DNA of 15,704 nt from positions 1-15,704 of the forward strand of contig JBDHTS010000055.1 in NCBI GenBank assembly GCA_039808845.1. Reading direction: 5' to 3'. The notes under the pieces were generated by a model. It was not told where the DNA came from and did no database searches. It saw nothing but the letters and a program-made list of their open reading frames with translations. A program made the translations under genes and the position numbers. The DNA comes from JBDHTS01 sp039808845 (GTDB lineage: Bacteria > Pseudomonadota > Alphaproteobacteria > Micavibrionales > Micavibrionaceae). How positions within the stretch are numbered: the stretch's first letter is position 1; the number at the start of each line of letters is the position of its first letter. Positions 1 through 6,077 of the stretch are shown here, one piece after another.

Positions 1-74
1 TCGAAACCGTTTAAATCTTTGAATTGTTTGTTGTATCTTGTTTTCGGCTGTTGCGGTTTTTTGGCCGGAACATA

Positions 75-119
75 TTTGTAAACCGAAGGTCGGGGGTTCA
101 AATCCCTCAGCCGGCACCA
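75..119 (+). pseudogene. 3' half of tRNA-Thr(TGT), probable attachment-site scar
   Basis: This stretch reads as the 3' half of a threonine tRNA. It has an anticodon loop with TGT (77-79), the 3' strand of the anticodon stem (82-86, ACCGA), a variable loop, a T-stem GGGGG/CCCTC (92-96 with 104-108) around loop TTCAAAT, the acceptor strand AGCCGGC (109-115), discriminator A116 and an encoded CCA (117-119). An intact gene would begin near 44 with GCCGGCT. That sequence, a D-arm and the matching TCGGT anticodon strand are all absent, and 70-74 cannot pair with 82-86. A break inside the anticodon loop is where tyrosine-recombinase elements commonly integrate, leaving the displaced 3' half at the far end. 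By that geometry the element lies to the left of the window. The tRNA-half identity is fairly sure; the att-site role is inference. Confidence 0.7.
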
Positions 120-209
120 TTTTTCTCATTAAACCAGTATTGAATAATCAATGGCGTAGCATGTCTTGTTTTTGGCAAAATAATATTCACCAATAACGGA
201 GGACAATTC

Positions 210-497
210 ATGACAAATAATTCTGAAGTTTTGTGCTTGGTTACGGATAAGAACGGCCAGGTTTTTCTGCATGCAGATGCAAAGGGATTGGATATGCTCA
301 TAAAAAGCCTCCAGCAGATCAGAAAAAAAATCGATGAAAACATATGCGATCACAATCACTTCATGACAGAGGCGTGGGGAGGCAGTGAACTGACTGAAAT
401 ACGTTCTTTAGATCGGGACTGGCATATTTGCCATCATTTAAAAGTGTTCGGATGGACAGATGAGTGGGCAAAAAAACACGGTTTTCTTGATAAATGA
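210..497 (+). CDS. Small Imm32-like immunity protein (orphan)
   Basis: A 95-residue soluble protein with no signal peptide or membrane segment. The start ATG is preceded by a good ribosome binding site (GGAGG at 197-201). The N-terminal part has a short beta strand, then an amphipathic helix of the pattern GLDMLIKSLQQIRKKI (residues 26-41). This is followed by a His/Asp-rich segment DHNHFMTEAWGGSEL (47-61), resembling the Imm32 immunity-protein domain (helix, then H-x-H and G-S-x-E-L). The C-terminal 30 residues, rich in His and Trp, are an extension I do not recognise. Imm32 proteins are predicted to neutralise contact-dependent or polymorphic toxins. No toxin gene is visible next to it, so it would be an orphan immunity or a remnant of an island. 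The family call rests on pattern only; a conserved hypothetical protein is the alternative. Confidence 0.6.
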   Translation: MTNNSEVLCLVTDKNGQVFLHADAKGLDMLIKSLQQIRKKIDENICDHNHFMTEAWGGSELTEIRSLDRDWHICHHLKVFGWTDEWAKKHGFLDK

Positions 498-516
498 TTT
501 CCCGTATGCTTATCTA
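487..516 (+). promoter_or_regulatory. Possible promoter for the T-box leader
   Basis: TTGATA at 487-492 matches five of six bases of a sigma-70 -35 box. At 17-18 bases downstream lies TTATCT/TATCTA (510-516), a weak -10 candidate. A start near 520-525 would place the transcript just ahead of the T-box leader. The -35 overlaps the end of the small upstream gene. The hairpin ATGCTTA/TAAGCAT (506-512 with 520-526) occupies the same place. Weak evidence. Confidence 0.3.
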
Positions 517-527
517 CTTTAAGCATG

Positions 528-760
528 GATTTTGCCCATGTGTGACTGGCGACAACGCTGCCTTATGATGAATAGGGGTGACACAGCCGAGCTTGAGGAA
601 GAAAGTCTGCCTTCGCAGATGATTAGAACCTTACGGGACAGCCCGTTATAGCTGATAAAGAGGTCTTCGCCAAACGGCAGGGCAAAGTAAGGTGGCACCG
701 CGTCTTCTTTGATGGAAACGCCCTTACAATCACGGATAGCCGTGAGCGTAAGGGTTTTTT
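528..760 (+). promoter_or_regulatory. T-box riboswitch leader of the aspartyl-tRNA synthetase gene
   Basis: A transcription-attenuation T-box leader. The conserved motif AAGGTGGCACCGCG lies at 689-702, one base different from the consensus AGGGTGGNACCGCG. The antiterminator pairs GTAAGG (687-692) and GCGT (700-703) with ACGC (718-721) and CCTTAC (722-727). This leaves the canonical 7-base bulge TGGCACC (693-699). Bulge bases TGGC (693-696) would pair with the GCCA end of an uncharged tRNA, so G73 is expected, as in bacterial tRNA-Asp and tRNA-Asn. Upstream hairpins include ACGGG/CCCGT (633-637 with 642-646), likely stem III, and TCTGC/GCAGA (606-610 with 615-619). The 5' boundary is uncertain, and I could not place stem I or its specifier triplet reliably. 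GAC occurs at 544, 551 and 580, and AAC at 554 and 627. Uncharged tRNA should stabilise the antiterminator and switch on the synthetase. Confidence 0.92.
721..760 (+). terminator. Intrinsic terminator of the T-box switch
   Basis: CCCTTAC (721-727) pairs with GTAAGGG (748-754), and inner TCACGG (730-735) pairs with CCGTGA (740-745) around loop ATAG. The hairpin is followed at once by six T residues (755-760). Its 5' strand (722-727) is the same segment used by the antiterminator, so the two structures exclude each other. The terminator ends 13 bases before the synthetase ATG. Confidence 0.92.
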
Positions 761-773
761 ATTGGAGTTGGCG

Positions 774-2120
774 ATGACGTTGCAAAGAACATACATTAAG
801 GACTTAGCGTCCGAAACAGGTCAGAAAGTATTGATTTGCGGTTCGGTCGATGTCCGCCGAGATCATGGCAAGTTGGTTTTTATAGATTTGCGCGATGCAA
901 CTGGCAAGGTGCAGGCTGTTGTCCTTCCTTATCGATCTGAGCTTCGGCAAATCGTAAGTGCAGTGCGGAATGAATGGGTTGTGCAGGTTGAAGGGAAGAT
1001 CACCCAACGTCCTGAGAAAATGCAAAAGGAAGGTTTGAATGGCCATATAGAATTGGAAATTGAAGATATTCGCATTTTGTCGCAAGCGAAGGAATTGCCA
1101 TTCGAGTTGGGAACGATCGTCAACATCGACACCCATCTGGACCATCTGCCTCTTACGCTTCGCGCTGAGCGTTATAAAGCGATTTTCAAAGTCCAGGCCC
1201 ATGTCGTAAAAGCGTTTCGTAGTTTCTTTTGCGCCGAGGGGTTCACCGAATTCCAGGCGCCAAAACTGATCGGCGACGATGCGGAAGGGGGCGCCAATGC
1301 TTTTAACGTGAAATATTTCGGCAACACAGCGCATCTGGCCCAAAGCCCGCAGCTTTATAAGCAGATCATGGTTGGCGTCTTCGAACGTGTGTTTACGGTC
1401 GGAAACGTGTATCGCGCCGAAAAGCATGCGACATCGCGGCATCTGAACGAATACACGTCACTCGACATCGAGATGGGATTCGTCCGGGACCATACCGATG
1501 TCATGGAAATTGAAAACAGGTTCTTCCGGTACCTTGAAAAAACCTTGCGCATGCAGTGCGCCGGGGAATTTGGCTTGCTGGGCGCAGAAATTCCAACTGT
1601 TCCCGAAAACATTCCAGTCATGACCTTGCGCGACGCGCAAAAATTGATCACAGAAAAGACCGGTAAAGATTGCACGAAGGAACCGGATTTAGAACCAGAG
1701 CACGAAAGATGGCTGTGCGACTATGCGCGGGCGCATTTGCAATCCGATTTCATTTTCATCACGCATTTTCCAACAGCGAAAAGGCCATTTTATACCTATC
1801 GCGATGAAAAAGATCCAACTTATACAAAGGGTTTCGACCTGTTATTCCGCGGCCTTGAAATCACGACCGGCGCACAACGCATTCATGATTACGATGCTTT
1901 GGTAAGTTCTTTAAAAGACAAACAACTGGAACCGGACAATTTCAGCTTTTATCTCCAAGCCTTCAAAAGCGGGATACCGCCACACGGCGGCTTCGGTATG
2001 GGACTGGAGCGGTTGACGGCGCGATTGTTGAATGTCGAAAACGTTAAGGAAGCAACCTTATTCCCCCGCGACTTAAATCGCATTGATATAAGGCTATCCG
2101 GACGCACGGAACACGCTTAA
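774..2120 (+). CDS. aspS2: Aspartyl-tRNA synthetase, archaeal type (AspRS2-like)
   Basis: A 448-residue cytoplasmic class IIb aminoacyl-tRNA synthetase that ligates aspartate to tRNA-Asp, and possibly to tRNA-Asn if non-discriminating. An N-terminal OB-fold anticodon-binding domain (about 5-105) is followed by the catalytic core. Motif 1 lies around 144-165 and motif 2 around 206-234 (VGNVYRAE, then RHLNEYTSLDIEM). The stretch GAQRIHDYD is at 366-374 and motif 3 GFGMGLERL at 406-414. It lacks the large insertion domain of typical bacterial AspRS (about 580-600 residues), so it belongs to the shorter archaeal/AspRS2 group. LAQSPQLYKQI at 188-198 favours AspRS over AsnRS. The in-frame TTG at 762 is rejected as start because GGAG (764-767) sits 6 bases before ATG 774. 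The position usually Trp or His in the anticodon-reading GWV(W/H)E motif appears to be Asp26, so tRNA specificity cannot be predicted. A T-box precedes it; it is AT-richer than downstream genes, suggesting transfer. Confidence 0.93.
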   Translation: MTLQRTYIKDLASETGQKVLICGSVDVRRDHGKLVFIDLRDATGKVQAVVLPYRSELRQIVSAVRNEWVVQVEGKITQRPEKMQKEGLNGHIELEIEDIRILSQAKELPFELGTIVNIDTHLDHLPLTLRAERYKAIFKVQAHVVKAFRSFFCAEGFTEFQAPKLIGDDAEGGANAFNVKYFGNTAHLAQSPQLYKQIMVGVFERVFTVGNVYRAEKHATSRHLNEYTSLDIEMGFVRDHTDVMEIENRFFRYLEKTLRMQCAGEFGLLGAEIPTVPENIPVMTLRDAQKLITEKTGKDCTKEPDLEPEHERWLCDYARAHLQSDFIFITHFPTAKRPFYTYRDEKDPTYTKGFDLLFRGLEITTGAQRIHDYDALVSSLKDKQLEPDNFSFYLQAFKSGIPPHGGFGMGLERLTARLLNVENVKEATLFPRDLNRIDIRLSGRTEHA

Positions 2121-2197
2121 AACAAAGCTTCTGAATTTGATTCGTGTTCTTCCTCGGCAACGGTTGATTTTTCGCGCTTATCCGCTACCCTCCGGGC
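2121..2197. other. Short intergenic region at the composition boundary
   Basis: These 77 bases separate the AT-richer synthetase from a strongly GC-rich glycosyltransferase gene. I see no hairpin terminator after the synthetase. TTGATT at 2164-2169 with TACCCT at 2186-2191 is only a poor promoter candidate. Confidence 0.4.
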
Positions 2198-3421
2198 ATG
2201 GATGAAAAACCGCTGACCATCGCCTTACCGGCCTATGGGTTCTTTCCCAATCTGGGGGGAGGGGAAATCGGGCTGCATAATGTCGCGAAGCGGCTGAAGG
2301 CGCGGGGGCACCGGCCGGTCGTCGTTGCGCCGTGGACGTATGCCGTGGCGCTGCGGCGCCGGGGCGTTTCCCTGCCGTATGAGGTGAAGGCGTTTCCGCC
2401 CGCGCTGCTGGGCCGCTATGCGCGGTATCCGGAGGGGGCGCAAAAGGGGCTGAACCTGTTCTATGACGCGCTGCAGGCGCGGTTCCGGTTCGACGTCGCG
2501 CATATCAATTACGCCTTTCCCGTCGGCGTGTCCTTTATCCGGTGGCAGGCGCGGGCGGGGCGGACGCTGCCCTTCCTGATCCAGTCGGTGGGGGAGGATA
2601 TCCAGAAGCAGCCGGAGATCGGCTACGGGCTGCGGCTCGATCCGGCGATCGAGGCGCTGGTGCAGCGCTGGCTGCCCTGCGCGCCGATGGTCACGGCGGT
2701 GAGCGAGAGCGTGCGCGACGAATTCCGGGGGCTGGGCGTGCCGGACCGCGCCGTCCGCATGGTGCCCTATGGCGTCGACGCGCGGCGCTTCGGCGGCCAC
2801 AGGACGGAACGGACGAAGGAGGACCTGTTCGGCTTTCCGCCGGGCACGTTCGTCTTCCTGTGCGTCGGGCGCAACCATCCGAAAAAGAATTTCGAGCAGC
2901 CGCTGCGCGCGCTGGCCCAGCTGGTGGCGGCGGGGCGGACGGATCTGCGTCTTGTCTATGTCGGCAACGGGGTGGACGCGCTGAAGGACGCGGCGGAGGG
3001 GCTGGGCCTGACGCCCTATGTCGCGTTCTTCCCGCCGCCGCCGCTGGAGAAGAACCGGTATGACGACATTCCCGCCGCGGGCCTGCTGGATTATTACCAT
3101 CTGGCCGACGCGTTCCTGATGCCCTCCATCACCGAAACCTTCGGGATCGTGATCGCCGAGGCGATGGCGTCCGGCCTGCCGGTGGTCGTGGCGGATGCGC
3201 CGGGCTGCCGTGACGTGACGGACCACGGGAAATACGCCCTTACCTACAGGCTGGACCAGGACCGGCATCTGGCGAAACATATGGTGGCGCTGGCGGACAG
3301 CCCGGATCTGCGCGCCCGCTATCGCGGCCTGTCGCGCGACCGGGCGTGGAGTTTCGACTGGGACGCGGTGACGGAGATGTATCTGGCCTGCTACGCCGAA
3401 TTGCTGGACAGGCCGCGATAG
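2198..3421 (+). CDS. Family 4 glycosyltransferase (GT-B)
   Basis: A 407-residue soluble glycosyltransferase that probably moves a sugar from an activated nucleotide donor onto a surface glycan at the inner face of the membrane. The N-terminal Rossmann half begins with LPAYGFFPNLGGGE (10-23), a typical GT4 acceptor-side glycine loop. The linker contains VPYGVDARRF (189-198). The C-terminal half starts at FVFLCVGRNHPKKNF (218-232), where the basic residues are those expected to contact the nucleotide phosphates. It carries the E-x7-E signature, E313 and E321 in ETFGIVIAE, then GLPVV. Length is normal for the family. The start has only a weak ribosome binding site. The gene is markedly richer in G+C than the region before it. 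Its last 31 bases overlap the end of the opposing operon. Donor and acceptor cannot be read from sequence. Confidence 0.9.
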   Translation: MDEKPLTIALPAYGFFPNLGGGEIGLHNVAKRLKARGHRPVVVAPWTYAVALRRRGVSLPYEVKAFPPALLGRYARYPEGAQKGLNLFYDALQARFRFDVAHINYAFPVGVSFIRWQARAGRTLPFLIQSVGEDIQKQPEIGYGLRLDPAIEALVQRWLPCAPMVTAVSESVRDEFRGLGVPDRAVRMVPYGVDARRFGGHRTERTKEDLFGFPPGTFVFLCVGRNHPKKNFEQPLRALAQLVAAGRTDLRLVYVGNGVDALKDAAEGLGLTPYVAFFPPPPLEKNRYDDIPAAGLLDYYHLADAFLMPSITETFGIVIAEAMASGLPVVVADAPGCRDVTDHGKYALTYRLDQDRHLAKHMVALADSPDLRARYRGLSRDRAWSFDWDAVTEMYLACYAELLDRPR

Positions 3422-4470
3422 ACCTCGGCGGCGCGCGCGATGTGGCGCGCCACGCCGTACCGGTTGACGGCGTTGCCGCGCGCGGCCGCGCAGACCTGGC
3501 GCATGGCATCGGGCGCGGCGATGAAAGCCGCAACGCGTTGCGCGAACGCCTCGTCATCGTCCAGGGGGGCCAGCCAGCCGGTTTTACCATCCTCGATCAG
3601 TTCCCGGTGCCCGCCATCCGCGCTGGCCAGAACGGGCACGTCCAGCATCTGCGCCTCGATGATCGCGCGGCCCAGCCCTTCGCCCGCCGCGGGGGCCATC
3701 AGGAGGTCCAGGCTCTTGATCCACGGGGCGATCGGGAATTTCTGACCCATGAAATGGCAGCGTCCGGCGATGCCCGTCCGCCGTGCGTCGTCCATCGCCT
3801 GCTGCGCCAGCGGTCCGTTCGTGTCGCCGAAGATATAAAAGGAGGCGTCGGTGCCCGAGGCGAGGATGCGCCCCGCGATGGCGATAAAGTTCAGGATGCG
3901 CTTCTGGCGGTCCAGATGACCGACGAAGCCGATCTTGAACCCGCCGCCCGGCAAAGGCTGCGCGGGCTGGTCCGCGTCGATCTCGACGGGGTTGGGCAGG
4001 ATTTCAGCGCGTCTGCGCACCGCGGCGGTCAGGTTGTCGCGGCAAAAGGCGCTGATGGTAAAATAATGGTCGACCAGCGGCGCGTAGAGCGCGAGGCGGC
4101 GCGAATTGTTGAGGCTTCGCTGGTGCCAGATATGACGTGTCTTCAGCCGGGCCTTCGCCAGCGGCCACAGGCTGTTCATGTCGTATTCGTTGGAATGCAC
4201 GATATCGATGCGGTGGTGCTGCAGGAAAGCACTCAGGGCAGGCGCGTTCAACGCCGCGCGCGCGAATTCGGAGGACTGCGCGGCTTTGATGGGCGGCAGG
4301 CGCAGCCAGTTCATGCCGTGTTGCGCCAGATAGGCGGTCAGCGGCCCTTCCTGCGCCACGGCAATGACCGGTTCGATATCCTTTGGCAGGTGCCGGATCA
4401 GGGTGAGCGCGGAGAGATGCGATCCGCCGACGACATGCCCTGTAAAGGGATAGAGCGCGCGGATCATCAT
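3391..4470 (-). CDS. Family 4 glycosyltransferase, last gene of the operon
   Basis: A 359-residue GT-B fold glycosyltransferase. The N-terminal half has FTGHVVGGSHLSALTLIRHL (9-28), then IDIVHSNEYD (88-97). VDHYFTISAFCRDNL (133-147) and ILPNPVEID (157-165) lead to the donor domain at FKIGFVGHLDRQKRI (178-192). The E-x7-E pair is E264/E272 in EGLGRAIIE, followed by DVPVLASADGG. The open frame extends far upstream, but ATG 4470 is chosen because it overlaps the stop of the preceding gene as ATGA (4467-4470), the pattern seen elsewhere in this operon; a second ATG follows at 4467. Its role is probably to add one residue of the surface glycan built by the operon. The 3' end overlaps the convergent glycosyltransferase by 31 bp. 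Specificity is unknown. Confidence 0.9.
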   Translation of the reverse strand: MMIRALYPFTGHVVGGSHLSALTLIRHLPKDIEPVIAVAQEGPLTAYLAQHGMNWLRLPPIKAAQSSEFARAALNAPALSAFLQHHRIDIVHSNEYDMNSLWPLAKARLKTRHIWHQRSLNNSRRLALYAPLVDHYFTISAFCRDNLTAAVRRRAEILPNPVEIDADQPAQPLPGGGFKIGFVGHLDRQKRILNFIAIAGRILASGTDASFYIFGDTNGPLAQQAMDDARRTGIAGRCHFMGQKFPIAPWIKSLDLLMAPAAGEGLGRAIIEAQMLDVPVLASADGGHRELIEDGKTGWLAPLDDDEAFAQRVAAFIAAPDAMRQVCAAARGNAVNRYGVARHIARAAEVYRGLSSNSA

Positions 4471-6077
4471 GCGAACCGTGCCGCCTTGTCGCGCAGCAGG
4501 GATTTCCATGCTGCGGGAACAGGGCCGGAATCGGGTTGCAACCCTGAACGCAGCAGGCCCGCCAGCGCATAAAATCCCTCGGCATTCTCCAGGTCGCGCC
4601 ACAGGCCGGCCCAGGCCGTGGCCGGCATCAGTTTGAAATGCACGTCGTGGCTGCTCCAGTATCGCATGAAGCGATAGAAGGACTGCTTCGCTTCCGTCCC
4701 CGCGATCAATCCCACCGCACGGCCTGCGCCCAGCACGGCGATCCGGTTGCGCGGCCACGGATCGTAGGGGCGGCGGATAAAGGAAAACTGGTTGCGGTAA
4801 TTCCAGCGATGCAGCCAGGCGATATAGAGATTCTGCGCGATAAACTGGTCGAAGGGCAGGCGGGCATAAAGATCCATCAGTTCCGCGTCCCACAGCGGCA
4901 GCGCCCAGTCGAGGCCGAAATAATCGTAATTCACCTGGCACGCGACGACGTATTTGCTTTGCCTCTCCCGCCATTCAAACCAGGTGAAGAACCGGTAAGC
5001 CTGAAGGTAAGGGGCCGGGAAAAGGAAATGCTGCGCAAAAAACGCGTATTGTTCTGTGATGAATTGTTCTGCTTTTGCCTTTTCATCCTGCAGGGGTTTC
5101 CACAGGCCGAAATGCTTGTTGAGGTAATAGGTTTTCAGGCTCTGAAAAGCGTCATCCTGTCCGGGGAGGCGCGGCAGATGCCCGCCGGTCAGATAATCTC
5201 CGCTCTGGCCGTTGACGATGACGGTATCGGGGCCGATGGCCTTTTCCTCACTCAGCGTTTTCAACGCGAAGAAATCGGTGAAGCTGGGGCCGGAACTCAG
5301 ACGCATCGCCGAACGCATGAACTGCGTCGCCTCATCCGATTCAAAAAACTGTTTTTGCGCCGCGTAATCCGGTTCGACGAAACGCCATGGCACATCCAGC
5401 GCGGCGGCGACATCGCGCGCGGTCTGCGCTTCCGTATTGCCGGCGGCGCCATAGCTGAACGCCTGCAGCCTGGGATATTTTTTTTCATGCAGCTTGCAGA
5501 GCACCGCGCGGGAATCGAGCCCGCCGCTCAACGGCACCCAGATGGCGCGGCCCGCCGCCTGTTCGATCACGCGGTCGACGGCATGATCCAGTGTTTCGCC
5601 GAGCGCAGACAGATTGTCCTGTCCGCACTGCGCCGGAAATTGCGGGACATAGTGATACCAGGCATCGATCCGCAGGGTTTTTGTTTTTACATCCCAGCGC
5701 AGCATCTCGCCGGATTGCAGCTGGCGGACTCCGCGCAAAAGCGTGGCATCGCCGGGGCAATATCCACTGGCCATATACAGCGCGGCAGCCTCGTCATCTA
5801 GGGTGGCGTCCGGCAGATAGGGTTTGAGCTTGTCCGGGTGATCCGAGAGATAAAGCTCTTCATTCTGAAGCGTGTAAAAAAGCGGATAAGACCGTGTACG
5901 GTCGGTGCATGCGAACAGCGTCTCCCGCGCTTTCCAGACCACGCCGAAATGCACACGCTGCCGCAGAAGCCATTCACGCTGCCCGGCTTCTTCAGCGGGG
6001 ACGAACCCTTCCGGCCTTCCGGCCTGGAACAGCCCGGGATGCTTTTCCTTCCAGGGATATGACAGAAAGACAGTCAT
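4467..6077 (-). CDS. Asparagine-synthase-like ATP-dependent enzyme, degenerate glutaminase domain
   Basis: A 536-residue protein of the asparagine synthase superfamily. The synthetase half carries the ATP-pyrophosphatase PP-loop PLSGGLDSR (182-190) and a second active-site-type motif NGQSGDYLTGGH (289-300). The N-terminal part (about 40-145) still looks like a class II glutamine amidotransferase fold (FACTDRTRSYPLFY, then LYLSDHPDKL). It starts Met-Thr rather than Met-Cys and is shortened, so the usual catalytic Cys2 is missing and glutamine hydrolysis is unlikely. Such proteins may use free ammonia or an amine to form an amide, as in beta-lactam-synthetase-like members. Within a glycan operon the substrate may be a carboxylated sugar or an aminoacyl substituent. 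The start at 6077 gives an ATGA overlap with the ABC transporter stop. The upstream extension of the frame lies inside that gene and is not homologous-looking. Confidence 0.86.
   Translation of the reverse strand: MTVFLSYPWKEKHPGLFQAGRPEGFVPAEEAGQREWLLRQRVHFGVVWKARETLFACTDRTRSYPLFYTLQNEELYLSDHPDKLKPYLPDATLDDEAAALYMASGYCPGDATLLRGVRQLQSGEMLRWDVKTKTLRIDAWYHYVPQFPAQCGQDNLSALGETLDHAVDRVIEQAAGRAIWVPLSGGLDSRAVLCKLHEKKYPRLQAFSYGAAGNTEAQTARDVAAALDVPWRFVEPDYAAQKQFFESDEATQFMRSAMRLSSGPSFTDFFALKTLSEEKAIGPDTVIVNGQSGDYLTGGHLPRLPGQDDAFQSLKTYYLNKHFGLWKPLQDEKAKAEQFITEQYAFFAQHFLFPAPYLQAYRFFTWFEWRERQSKYVVACQVNYDYFGLDWALPLWDAELMDLYARLPFDQFIAQNLYIAWLHRWNYRNQFSFIRRPYDPWPRNRIAVLGAGRAVGLIAGTEAKQSFYRFMRYWSSHDVHFKLMPATAWAGLWRDLENAEGFYALAGLLRSGLQPDSGPVPAAWKSLLRDKAARFA

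Noticed and set aside
1..119. Intact tRNA gene or tmRNA 3' end
   Set aside because: The T-arm and CCA end are clear, but no D-arm or GCCGGCT acceptor strand exists upstream. TCGGCT at 44-49 pairs only partly with the acceptor and leaves no cloverleaf. No tag frame or second tmRNA piece follows.
1..119. Group I intron splitting tRNA-Thr in the anticodon loop
   Set aside because: A break in the anticodon loop would fit, but only 74 bases of upstream sequence are visible and I saw no conserved intron core (P/Q/R/S) in them. It is kept only as an alternative.
506..526. Rho-independent terminator after the small immunity gene
   Set aside because: ATGCTTA/TAAGCAT is a 7-bp AT-rich hairpin with no T run after it.
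762..773. TTG start four codons upstream of the AspRS ATG
   Set aside because: It overlaps the GGAG ribosome binding site that is well spaced for ATG 774, and follows the terminator T-run directly.
2225..3280. 351-codon open frame on the - strand
   Set aside because: It is the mirror of the GC-rich glycosyltransferase gene. Its product is a low-complexity Arg/Gln/Pro-rich protein with no domain and no ribosome binding site.
3346..4572. 408-codon open frame on the + strand
   Set aside because: It lies opposite a clear GT4 gene. The translation has no recognisable motif and is typical of antisense frames in GC-rich DNA.
4638..5801. 387-codon open frame on the + strand
   Set aside because: Antisense to the asparagine-synthase-like gene, which has clear motifs. 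The product shows no domain pattern.
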